Assembly: GCA_040878185.1 (NCBI GenBank)
Contig: JBBDMS010000007.1
Span: 1 to 39,802, forward strand
Direction: 5' to 3'
DNA: 39,802 bases
Source of the DNA: JAWXBK01 sp040878185
GTDB taxonomy: Bacteria > Pseudomonadota > Alphaproteobacteria > Dongiales > Dongiaceae
Made by a program: the position numbers and the translations under genes. Under the pieces are notes generated by a model, which worked only from the letters and a program-made list of their open reading frames with translations, was not told the DNA's origin and did no database searches. Below, in pieces: positions 33,770 to 39,802 of this stretch. Every line of letters starts with the position of its first letter. Positions within the stretch are counted from its first letter, which is position 1.

Positions 33770-33955
33770 ATGGATATCGAGGATCTGGAACCGCGCAAGA
33801 AGCAGCCGGAGAAGCGCAATCTGGAGCGCCTGTCGGTCGACGAGCTGCACGCCTATATCGAAGAACTCCGCGAAGAGATCGTCCGGGTCGAGGCCGACAT
33901 CGCGCGCAAGCAGAGCCAGTTCTCGGTCGCGGATTCGTTCTTCAAGAAGCCGTAG
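33770..33955 (+). CDS. DUF1192 family protein
   Basis: A 61-residue acidic-basic helical protein, MDIEDLEPRKKQPEKRNLERLSVDELHAYIEELREEIVRVEADIARKQ, matching the alphaproteobacterial DUF1192 family, whose function is unknown. A GGAGG ribosome site lies 6 bp before the ATG. In other alphaproteobacteria, as I recall, DUF1192 often sits near the PIG3-type quinone oxidoreductase. Here the two are separated by the LacI-centred cluster. Confidence 0.85.
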   Translation: MDIEDLEPRKKQPEKRNLERLSVDELHAYIEELREEIVRVEADIARKQSQFSVADSFFKKP

Positions 33956-34023
33956 AAACGTATCGTCGCGGCAGCGTCTCCCGCCTGTCATCGCCGTGTC
34001 ACGCGAGGCGGTTAGGCTCTGGT

Positions 34024-34046
34024 CGTCCCCGCCTCCGTCGGGGACG
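34024..34046 (+). other. Hairpin in the metY leader, upstream
   Basis: CGTCCCCG (34024-34031) pairs with CGGGGACG (34039-34046), leaving a 7-nt loop. It lies 68 bp past the DUF1192 stop. There is no T-run. It may be the first element of the structured leader of the next gene, or the end of the DUF1192 transcript. Confidence 0.45.
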
Positions 34047-34107
34047 CCGGGTTCCTCTCTCTGAACTCCCTGGGGCTTCAAACCCGACGGGGCCCGGGCC
34101 AGGACGA

Positions 34108-34214
34108 TCAGGCGGGCGTCCGCCCCCTTCGCCGGACGTTCGCCTGACGGCTCTCTCTGCCGCCTCGCGCCGCCGGTCCGCATGTCTTCCCCGCGGTGCC
34201 GGCGGCTCCTTTTT
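34108..34214 (+). promoter_or_regulatory. Structured leader with terminator-like hairpin before the O-acetylhomoserine sulfhydrylase gene
   Basis: A 15-bp stem (34108-34122 with 34133-34147, two G-U pairs) comes first. A perfect 8-bp stem GCCGCCGG (34169-34176) with CCGGCGGC (34199-34206) follows, extended by CCGC/GCGG inside. It continues TCC and T5 at 34210-34214. The second hairpin looks like an intrinsic terminator about 98 bp before the metY ATG. It could end the DUF1192 transcript or serve as the switch of a cis-acting leader. I saw no match to known SAM-type motifs by eye. Confidence 0.55.
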
Positions 34215-34311
34215 GCGCCCTTGCGGTGGCCCGGTGGCGGCGCGCGCCCGATCCGCTAGAGTGCGACGCAATTCCACCGACCAATTCCGGCAGGACTTCA
34301 GGCGGGGCGAT

Positions 34312-35607
34312 ATGGCGGATCCCAAATTCTACAAGCTCGAAACCCAGACATTGCACGCGGGCCAGCAGCCCGACCCGACGACCGGCGCGCGCGCCGTGCC
34401 GATCTACCAGACGACGTCCTACGTGTTCCGCGATACGGATCACGCCGCGGCCTTGTTCAATCTGGAGCGGCCCGGCCATATCTATTCGCGAATCTCGAAC
34501 CCGACCGTGGCGGTGCTCGAGGAACGCATCGCGGCGCTCGAAGGCGGGGTCGGTGCGATCTGCACGGCGAGCGGTCACGGTGCGCTCTTTCTCGCAATCG
34601 CGACGCTGATGGGGCAAGGCGGGCACATTGTTGCGTCTGCAGCATTATACGGCGGCTCGATCAATCTGATGAAGCTCACTCTGCCGCGCTTCGGCATCAC
34701 GACGAGTTTCGTCCATCCGCACGACACCGAGGGCTTCCGCAAGGCGATCCAGCCGGAAACGCGGCTGGTCTTCGGCGAAACGATCGGCAATCCCGGTCTC
34801 GAGATTCTCGATCTCGAAGCGGTCGCGGCGATCGCGCATAAGGCCGGCGTGCCGCTGATGATCGATTCGACCTTCTCGACGCCGGCGCTCAACCGACCCT
34901 GCGAATTCGGCGCCGATCTCGTATTACATTCGGCGACAAAGTGGCTTGGCGGACACGGCGTCGCGCTCGGCGGCGTGCTGGTCGACGGCGGCCGGTTCGA
35001 TTGGGAGGCATCGGGCAAGTTCCCGACTTTGACCGAGCCCTATGCCGGCTATCACGGCATCGATTTCGCCGAAGAGTTCGGCCCGCAGGCCTTCATCATG
35101 CGGGCGCGGGCGGAAGGGTTGCGCGATTTCGGCTGTTCGATGAGCCCGGCCAATGCGTTCTACATTCTGCAGGGCGTCGAAACCCTGCCGCTGCGCATGG
35201 AACGCCATGTGTCGAACGCGCAGGCGTGCGCCACGTTCCTCGAAAAGAATCCGGCTGTCGAGTGGGTCAATTATCCCGGGCTTGCGGCGCATCCCGATCA
35301 TGCGCGGGCGAAGAAACTGTTTTCGAAAGGCGCGGGTTCGATTATCAGCTTCGGCGTGAAGGGTGGCCGCGATGCTGGAAAACGCTTCATCGAGCGGCTC
35401 AAGCTTGCTTCGCATCTCGCGAACGTGGGCGACGCCAAGACATTGGTCATCCATCCGGCCTCGACGACGCATCAGCAGCTCGATGCGGACTCGCTCAAGG
35501 TTGCCGGGCTCTCCGAGGATCTGATCCGGCTTTCGGTCGGGCTCGAACATATCGACGATATTCTCGACGATCTCGGCCAGGCGCTGCGCGCGTCCCAGAA
35601 AGCGTAA
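34312..35607 (+). CDS. metY: O-acetylhomoserine aminocarboxypropyltransferase (sulfhydrylase)
   Basis: PLP-dependent Cys/Met-metabolism enzyme of 431 residues that makes homocysteine from O-acetylhomoserine and sulfide. It begins with TQTLHAGQQPDPTTGARAVPIYQTTSYVF, typical of MetY. The PLP lysine is Lys210 in HSATKWLGGHG. ASAALYGGSINLMKLTLPRFGI and the C-terminal VIHPASTTHQQLDADSLKVAGLSEDLIRLSVGLEHIDDILDDL are family motifs. The ATG at 34312 follows GGCGGGGC. A structured leader of about 350 bp precedes it. A hydrolase gene follows after 4 bp. Confidence 0.93.
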   Translation: MADPKFYKLETQTLHAGQQPDPTTGARAVPIYQTTSYVFRDTDHAAALFNLERPGHIYSRISNPTVAVLEERIAALEGGVGAICTASGHGALFLAIATLMGQGGHIVASAALYGGSINLMKLTLPRFGITTSFVHPHDTEGFRKAIQPETRLVFGETIGNPGLEILDLEAVAAIAHKAGVPLMIDSTFSTPALNRPCEFGADLVLHSATKWLGGHGVALGGVLVDGGRFDWEASGKFPTLTEPYAGYHGIDFAEEFGPQAFIMRARAEGLRDFGCSMSPANAFYILQGVETLPLRMERHVSNAQACATFLEKNPAVEWVNYPGLAAHPDHARAKKLFSKGAGSIISFGVKGGRDAGKRFIERLKLASHLANVGDAKTLVIHPASTTHQQLDADSLKVAGLSEDLIRLSVGLEHIDDILDDLGQALRASQKA

Positions 35608-35611
35608 GACG

Positions 35612-36409
35612 ATGGAGATCGAATTCGAAGGCGCGCGCGTGTTCGCGGCCACCGGCGGCAAGCCGTTCGACGTCAGTCTCCCGACATTGGTCTTCGTGCA
35701 CGGCGCCGCGATGGATCACTCCGTGTTCGTGCTGCAATCGCGCTATTTCCGCCATCGCGGCTATGGCGTACTCGCCGTCGATCTGCCCGGCCATGGGCGA
35801 TCCGGTGGCGAACCGCTGCGGACGATCGAGGAATGCGGCGCCTGGCTGTTGCGCTATCTGGCCGCTTTGGGCGTCAAGAGAGCCGCGATTGCCGGCCATT
35901 CCATGGGTTCGCTGATCGCGCTCGAGGCGGCAGCACAGGGCGGCGCGCGCATCTCGCATCTGATGCTGCTCGGCACGGCCGAGGCGATGCCGGTGCATCC
36001 CGATCTGATGGCCGCAGCCAGGGCGAACGAACATCTCGCTTACGAGCTGGTCACGAGCTGGGGCCACGGGCGGCGCGCGCATTTCGGCGGCCATGCCTCG
36101 CCCGGGCTGTGGATGCTGGGCGGTGCGGTACGGCTGCTCGAGCGCGCGGGGCCCGGCGTGATGGCGAACGACATGGCGGCCTGCGCCGATTACACCAACG
36201 GTCTCGCGGCGGCGGCCAAGGTCACCTGTCCGACCTTGCTGCTGCTCGGTTCGATCGACGCGATGACGCCGCCAAAGGCCGCGCAGTCGCTCGCGAAGGC
36301 GCTGCCGAATGCCCGGCAGGTCGTGCTGCCGAACGTGGGCCACATGATGACGATCGAAGCGCCCGACGCGACGACCGATGCCTTGAGGGCGTTTCTGACT
36401 GCTGTCTAG
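35612..36409 (+). CDS. Alpha/beta hydrolase
   Basis: Alpha/beta-hydrolase fold protein of 265 residues. The nucleophile is Ser97 in GHSMGSL. The oxyanion HG is in VFVHGAAMDHS, the acid is in LGSIDAMTPP, and the catalytic His is in GHMMTIEAP. It starts 4 bp after the metY stop and is likely co-transcribed. It has no MetX features, so a homoserine acyltransferase role is unlikely; the substrate is unknown. Confidence 0.85.
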   Translation: MEIEFEGARVFAATGGKPFDVSLPTLVFVHGAAMDHSVFVLQSRYFRHRGYGVLAVDLPGHGRSGGEPLRTIEECGAWLLRYLAALGVKRAAIAGHSMGSLIALEAAAQGGARISHLMLLGTAEAMPVHPDLMAAARANEHLAYELVTSWGHGRRAHFGGHASPGLWMLGGAVRLLERAGPGVMANDMAACADYTNGLAAAAKVTCPTLLLLGSIDAMTPPKAAQSLAKALPNARQVVLPNVGHMMTIEAPDATTDALRAFLTAV

Positions 36410-36422
36410 TGAGCGGCGATCC

Positions 36423-36494
36423 CGCTCGGGCGGTCTGCGCTCGGGCGGCCTCGACTGAGGTGGCCCGGCTCAAACGGCCGCGACTCAGGCGGAC
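36423..36494. repeat. Degenerate 14-15-bp tandem repeat
   Basis: About five imperfect units, each with the pattern C-G-C/A-CT-C/G-GG-x-GG, begin near 36423, 36438, 36452, 36467 and 36481 with a 14- to 15-bp period. The last overlaps the 3' end of the KTSC gene. Confidence 0.5.
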
Positions 36495-36727
36495 TGGTCC
36501 TGACGCGCCTTGGTTCCGACTTCCCGCGATTGCAGTTCGACATACCGGTAACGGTCGCGGATCCGTTCGTTGAAGTATTTGCCGCGCGACGACGAGCCGA
36601 TGAAAGCCTGATACTCGTCGGCCGGAACGTCGAAATACATGTAGGTCTTTCCCGATCCGACGAAGGTCACGAACAGCCGGCGGCTGGTCGGATGGAAATT
36701 GATGCGCGAAATGGCGGTCGATGGCAT
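36485..36727 (-). CDS. KTSC domain protein
   Basis: An 80-residue protein with the KTSC domain pattern: STAISRINFHPTSRRLFVTFVGSGKTYMYFDVPADEYQAFIGSSSRGKYFNERIRDRYRY. The KTSC domain is also found fused to some lysyl-tRNA synthetases, and its function alone is unclear. The ATG at 36725-36727 gives the standard length; an in-frame upstream extension to 36898 lacks conserved features. The C-terminal tail is charged. It is convergent with the hydrolase gene. Confidence 0.85.
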   Translation of the reverse strand: MPSTAISRINFHPTSRRLFVTFVGSGKTYMYFDVPADEYQAFIGSSSRGKYFNERIRDRYRYVELQSREVGTKARQDQSA

Positions 36728-36975
36728 GGGCGCGAGCCTCTGTGGTTTCACCAGGGCGACGCGGATCAGCCTTCTTTCCGATAAGGGGCCGGATGGTGCG
36801 ATTGCCAACCATTGTGAGGCAAATACCCTGCTGCCGGCCGGGGCAAAATAGTGGCCACGGGATCGCGCCGCGCCCGCAACGCGCCCGCCCGGCGCCATCT
36901 CGGGATGCGTTTCGGCCTTATCTGGTTTAGGACTGAGACGTGGACCGGCGGGGCGGATCGCAACCGGGTGCTGTG

Positions 36976-37779
36976 ATGGCTTCCTTTCCGATCGATATCG
37001 ACGCCTTTCTGGATGGCGGGCATTTGTCGCGTGCCGATATCGTGCTCGTCCGGGGCACCAGCCTCTTCAGCCGGGCGATCCGGCTTGCGACGCGCAGCCC
37101 GTTCAGCCACGCGGCACTGATTTTCCTCATTCCGGATCGCCAGAGTGGATTCGAGCGGACCTTCCTGATCGAAGCGGTGCCGAAAGGGATTTCCATTCGC
37201 GGTATCACCGACGTGATCGGCGCCGGGCCCAGTAAGGGGCCGAAGATTGCTCTGGCCGTGCTTCGCCTCGAGCGTCCCTGGTTCAATACCGACCTGCAGA
37301 AGCTCGTGCGCGGCCGGATGCTCGATTTTGTTCGCGCGGGTTATGACTGGTCGACCATTTTCGGGATCGCGAGATCGGTGATCAGCGGCATGGTTCTGGG
37401 TACGGCGAGCTATGCGCGTGCGATGCGCAGTTCGCTGACGCGCGACTATGAGAAGAAGCGCCTCGTGCCGGCCAATTTCATCTGCAGCGGACTTGTCCAG
37501 TACGGCTTTCTGCGGACGATCTTCGATCTCTCGGATCGGGACGGAACCATCGTTCCGATCGGCGGCGTTGCAGACGCGATTTTTGTGCCACGCCTTTTCG
37601 GTGTCGATCCCGAAAAGATCATCGCACGATCGCCCCGCGCTTTGGCCGAACTGCTGGCCGTCACGCCGGACGAGATTTCGCGCGCGCCGACGCTGACATG
37701 GAAATATGTCCTCGTGGATGGCAAGGCGCATGCGGTCGCAAGCCGCGACGAGGCGATGGCGGTCCTGGACGCGCATTGA
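36976..37779 (+). CDS. Permuted papain-like (YiiX/NlpC-P60 superfamily) protein
   Basis: Protein of 267 residues with the pattern of a circularly permuted papain-like fold. The histidine comes first, His45 in FSHAALIFL, and the cysteine later, Cys170 in FICSGLVQYGF. YiiX-type relatives act on lipids or peptides, but the activity here is unknown. No signal peptide or membrane segment is seen. The ATG at 36976 is preferred; a GTG at 36940 would add 12 residues and neither has a clear ribosome site. It lies between the KTSC gene and the hsp20 gene. Confidence 0.72.
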   Translation: MASFPIDIDAFLDGGHLSRADIVLVRGTSLFSRAIRLATRSPFSHAALIFLIPDRQSGFERTFLIEAVPKGISIRGITDVIGAGPSKGPKIALAVLRLERPWFNTDLQKLVRGRMLDFVRAGYDWSTIFGIARSVISGMVLGTASYARAMRSSLTRDYEKKRLVPANFICSGLVQYGFLRTIFDLSDRDGTIVPIGGVADAIFVPRLFGVDPEKIIARSPRALAELLAVTPDEISRAPTLTWKYVLVDGKAHAVASRDEAMAVLDAH

Positions 37780-37816
37780 CGGCCCGGACAGGCGGATGCC
37801 GCCGGCGCGAAGAAAA

Positions 37817-37838
37817 GGCCGGGCGTTGCCGCCCGGCC
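37817..37838 (-). terminator. Rho-independent terminator of hsp20
   Basis: GGCCGGGC (37817-37824) pairs with GCCCGGCC (37831-37838), loop of 6. On the minus strand it is followed by TTTTCTTC. It lies about 57 bp past the hsp20 stop. Confidence 0.85.
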
Positions 37839-37894
37839 CTCAGGAACGAATAACAGTCGGTTGGTAAGAGGGCTCGCGCCCGCACCCGGTTGGG

Positions 37895-38365
37895 TTACGC
37901 GGCCTTCTGATCGATGACGCGCTGCGTGCTGGTGCCCGTGTCGGCGGCGATCTTGATCTGCCGCGGCTTCATCGCTTCCGGCACTTCGCGCACCAGGTCG
38001 ACATGGAGAAGCCCGTTTTCGAGGCTCGCGCCGTTGACCCGGATATGCTCGGCCAGTTCGAAGCGGCGCTCGAAGGCACGCCCGGCAATGCCGCGATGCA
38101 GGAACTTCGGCTCGTCGACGCCTTCCTCGCGCTCGACCTTGCCCGCGATCACCAGCGAATTGTCCTGCGCCGTGATCGTGAGTTCGTTCTCGCCGAAGCC
38201 GGCCACCGCCATGGTGATCCGGTAGGCATTGTCGCCCAGTTTTTCGATGTTGTAGGGCGGGTAAGCCGGCGCATCGCTCATGCGCTGGGTGGTTTCCATG
38301 AGATCGCGCATGCGATCGAAGCCGATCGAAGAACGGAAAAGGGGTGTGAGATCGAAACCACGCAT
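37895..38365 (-). CDS. Small heat-shock protein, Hsp20/IbpA family
   Basis: ATP-independent holdase chaperone of 156 residues. The alpha-crystallin domain starts at PPYNIEKLGDNAYRITMAVAGFGENELTITAQDNSLVIAGKV. It runs through FLHRGIAGRAFERRFELAEHIRVNGASLENGLLHVDLVREVPE, and a short tail follows. The family N-terminus MRGFDLTPLFRSSIGFDRM is typical of alphaproteobacterial IbpA-type proteins. The ATG at 38363-38365 follows AGGAGGAT. The leader forms a ROSE-like RNA thermometer and is preceded by a sigma32-type promoter, so expression is probably heat-induced at two levels. Confidence 0.95.
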   Translation of the reverse strand: MRGFDLTPLFRSSIGFDRMRDLMETTQRMSDAPAYPPYNIEKLGDNAYRITMAVAGFGENELTITAQDNSLVIAGKVEREEGVDEPKFLHRGIAGRAFERRFELAEHIRVNGASLENGLLHVDLVREVPEAMKPRQIKIAADTGTSTQRVIDQKAA

Positions 38366-38460
38366 CGTTCATATCCTCCTGTGAGCAACATGATCCGGTC
38401 GGGCTCTGTTGCGCGTGTGCGCGCGAGACACCGGAGCCGGGGGTTATTCGTCGAAACCCC
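38366..38460 (-). promoter_or_regulatory. ROSE-like RNA thermometer in the hsp20 leader
   Basis: The 5' leader has the ROSE layout. Nearest the start, ATGTTGCT (minus-strand sequence, + 38384-38391) can pair with the AGGATAT part of the ribosome site (+ 38371-38377). One G is unpaired in UUGCU against AGGA, the hallmark of ROSE. Further upstream is a GC-rich hairpin region, and at 38440-38460 a GGGGTT/AACCCC stem. Warming would open the weak ribosome-site stem. Confidence 0.8.
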
Positions 38461-38485
38461 GTTCGGGCATTCCGACGAAAGGCCG

Positions 38486-38513
38486 ATTTAGGGCCGTCGA
38501 TCCCGAATTCAAG
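38486..38513 (-). promoter_or_regulatory. Candidate sigma32 (RpoH) promoter of hsp20
   Basis: On the minus strand CTTGAA (38508-38513) is followed after 14 bp by CCCTAAAT (38486-38493). This resembles the RpoH consensus (CTTGAA and CCCCATNT). It is placed to start transcription just before the ROSE-like leader, giving a leader of roughly 110 nt. Confidence 0.65.
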
Positions 38514-38840
38514 ACGTGCTGCGGCAGGAGGCCGCGGATCGCCCCGATTTCTTGACCCAGGAATTTTCACCCCGATTTTTCGCCCCGCTTTCGGGCGCCC
38601 GCTGCCCGCCTCGGGCGAGTCGCAGTGCCGAACATGCAAGCATTGCGAGTCGCGCCGGCGATTTGCCGCCAACCATCCCCGAGTCGTTTTCGCTTGCGCG
38701 CGGAATCCGATTGAGATTCAAAGGAAAAACGGTTGCGAATCGGGGGTGGGGGAAAAGGCGGTCGGAAAGCCGCCTTCAAGAAGTTCCGCCGGATCGCATC
38801 CTCTCGCCGGGTCCAACCCGGCCGAACGGAGGGGGATCCG

Positions 38841-39257
38841 ATGGCGCGAACCAGCGGACCGGCCAGCGTGACCAGTCTGACGCGCACCCGGGAGGAGGCG
38901 CTCGCGCTCCTCGACGAGGTGCGCCGATATCTCGAACATTGCCGCAAGGGATCGGAAACGCCGATGCCGGCAGCACTCAGGCTGGTCGCCGCCTGCGAGA
39001 CCATGCGACTGACCGCGAGGCTGACCCAGATCGTCGCCTGGCTGACCGTCCGCCGCGCGGCCCAGGAGGGCGGGCTCGTCCGCGACAGCGAAGCGGCGGC
39101 CCTGCGGCTCGGCGCGCGCGACGTCTGCGGCGCGGCCACGCCATCGCCTTTGGTGCTGACGGCGGCGCTGCACGATCTGCTCGATCGGAGCAGCCGCCTC
39201 TATCAGCGCGTGGCGCGGCTCGACGATATGCTCGGCGAGGTGTCCGCTCGCGCGTGA
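38841..39257 (+). CDS. DUF1465 family protein (RcdA-like)
   Basis: Helical protein of 138 residues of the alphaproteobacterial DUF1465 family. That family includes RcdA, the adaptor that helps ClpXP degrade CtrA in Caulobacter. The pattern EEALALLDEVRRYLEH, AALRLVAACETMRLTARLTQIVAWLTVRRAAQEG and a C-terminal YQRVARLDDML fit the family. The ATG at 38841 follows GGAGGGGG. Whether it is RcdA itself is not settled, because DUF1465 has several subgroups. Together with trcR it adds cell-cycle factors to the window. It is convergent with rpmE. The stretch 38514-38840 upstream shows no gene, only a CCCCGATTT direct repeat at 38542 and 38570. Confidence 0.82.
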   Translation: MARTSGPASVTSLTRTREEALALLDEVRRYLEHCRKGSETPMPAALRLVAACETMRLTARLTQIVAWLTVRRAAQEGGLVRDSEAAALRLGARDVCGAATPSPLVLTAALHDLLDRSSRLYQRVARLDDMLGEVSARA

Positions 39258-39336
39258 TTGCTGGCCAGGATCGCCGGCCGCGATCTCCGGGCGTGACTCC
39301 TGGCTATGACGGGCCGGACGATTTCCTGACCGCAAT

Positions 39337-39366
39337 GAAAAACGCCGCCGGTGGTGCCGGCGGCGT
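39337..39366 (-). terminator. Rho-independent terminator of rpmE
   Basis: A 10-bp perfect stem (39342-39351 with 39357-39366, loop of 5) is followed on the minus strand by T4-5 and CAT. It lies about 54 bp past the rpmE stop, beyond the triplicated 14-bp unit. Confidence 0.88.
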
Positions 39367-39390
39367 GGAACGGTCCGATGGGAACCCGGG

Positions 39391-39432
39391 CCTAGTTCTT
39401 GAGGCCTAGTTCTTGAGGCCTAGTTCTTGAGG
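39391..39432. repeat. Exact 14-bp triplication at the rpmE stop codon
   Basis: CCTAGTTCTTGAGG occurs three times in perfect tandem (39391-39404, 39405-39418, 39419-39432). On the minus strand each copy carries CTCAAGAACTAG, encoding LKN and stop. Because 14 is not a multiple of three, the three TAG codons fall in the three different reading frames. Confidence 0.95.
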
Positions 39433-39644
39433 CCGAGATTCTTGAAGCGCTTGTTGAACTTCGCGAGCTGGCCGCCGCTGTCCACCAGGCGGTGCACGCC
39501 GGTCCAGGCCGGATGCGATTTCGGATCGATATCGAGGCGCAGCGTGTCGCCCGGTTTCCCGTAGGTGGAGCGGGTCGTAAACGTGCTGCCATCGGTCATG
39601 ATGACGTTGATCTCGTGATAATCGGGATGAATGTCTTTTTTCAT
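39420..39644 (-). CDS. rpmE: 50S ribosomal protein L31
   Basis: Ribosomal protein L31 of 74 residues: MKKDIHPDYHEINVIMTDGSTFTTRSTYGKPGDTLRLDIDPKSHPAWTG, ending FNKRFKNLGLKN. It lacks the zinc-binding CxxC motifs, as in many alphaproteobacterial L31 proteins. The ATG at 39642-39644 is preferred over an in-frame TTG 18 bp upstream. A promoter, TTGCTT-N17-TATAAA, lies 60 bp upstream. The C-terminal codons and stop are part of a 14-bp unit repeated three times. A terminator follows. Confidence 0.93.
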   Translation of the reverse strand: MKKDIHPDYHEINVIMTDGSTFTTRSTYGKPGDTLRLDIDPKSHPAWTGVHRLVDSGGQLAKFNKRFKNLGLKN

Positions 39645-39703
39645 GGTCACGCTCTGGGACAAGGCTCTGGAACTGGTTTTCGGGCGCCGCCGAGAAGGCC
39701 GGG

Positions 39704-39732
39704 TTTATATCCAAGGGGGCCCCCTGAAGCAA
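39704..39732 (-). promoter_or_regulatory. Candidate sigma70-type promoter of rpmE
   Basis: On the minus strand TTGCTT (39727-39732) and TATAAA (39704-39709) are separated by 17 bp. The spacer contains the palindrome GGGGGCCCCC. The predicted start lies about 50 bp before the rpmE ATG. The stretch 39733-39802 shows no gene. Confidence 0.6.
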
Positions 39733-39802
39733 GTCCGGGGCAGCGCCCGAGACCAGGCGGCCCCGTGTGCCGCGGCACCGGGCCGCGGCCAACGGGGGCG
39801 GG

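Noticed and set aside
34215..34311. SAM-II type riboswitch directly before metY
   Set aside because: The conserved pseudoknot sequence blocks of SAM-II could not be found by eye in this stretch.
33999..34325. A 108-codon minus-strand frame in the metY leader
   Set aside because: Arg/Pro/Gly-rich, without homology features or a ribosome site; the region is better explained by RNA structure.

Overview
The window is GC-rich, gene-dense chromosomal DNA of an alphaproteobacterium. The signs are alphaproteobacterial marker genes (a TrcR/DUF1013 cell-cycle regulator, an RcdA/DUF1465-type protein, DUF1192, COQ9), a three-subunit proton-translocating transhydrogenase like that of Rhodospirillum, a ROSE-like RNA thermometer on an hsp20 gene, and dispersed palindromes of the kind common in this class. 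The genus cannot be fixed from the sequence. No tRNA, rRNA, CRISPR array, transposase or prophage gene was seen.

Layout. 1-956: 3' part of a UDP-glucuronate-epimerase-like gene. 1203-7040: long-chain acyl-CoA ligase (minus), divergent from oligoendopeptidase F and an ABC1/UbiB-type kinase, then a CPBP membrane protease. 7242-10163: pntAA-pntAB-pntB, followed by a three-copy tandem repeat and an FAD monooxygenase. 11753-12424: gene-free, filled with palindromic repeats. 12425-18806: housekeeping block with rpsU, peptide deformylase overlapping COQ9, purE-purK, a DUF465 gene with no ordinary start codon, 6-phosphofructokinase, a TIGR02444 protein, ubiX and a second DUF465 gene. 18891-22602: a second acyl-CoA ligase and a propionyl-CoA synthetase. 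22902-27113: trcR, an ATPase and a hybrid histidine kinase.

27120-33727 looks like a catabolic or accessory unit around a LacI-family regulator. A Tat-exported solute-binding protein, a thiamine-diphosphate enzyme and a PIG3-type quinone oxidoreductase read left. The regulator, a protein of unknown function with two similar halves, and a short-chain dehydrogenase read right. A 45-bp dyad between the two arms is a strong operator candidate. No permease is present and the substrate is unknown.

33770-39802: DUF1192, a structured leader before an O-acetylhomoserine sulfhydrylase gene, an alpha/beta hydrolase, a KTSC protein, a permuted papain-like protein, hsp20 with RNA thermometer and heat-shock promoter, a DUF1465 gene, and rpmE. 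A 14-bp unit at the end of rpmE is triplicated, so a stop codon falls in all three frames.

The points most worth following up are the LacI-centred unit and its operator, the metY leader, the ROSE-like element, the rpmE stop triplication, and the DUF465 gene without a usual start.
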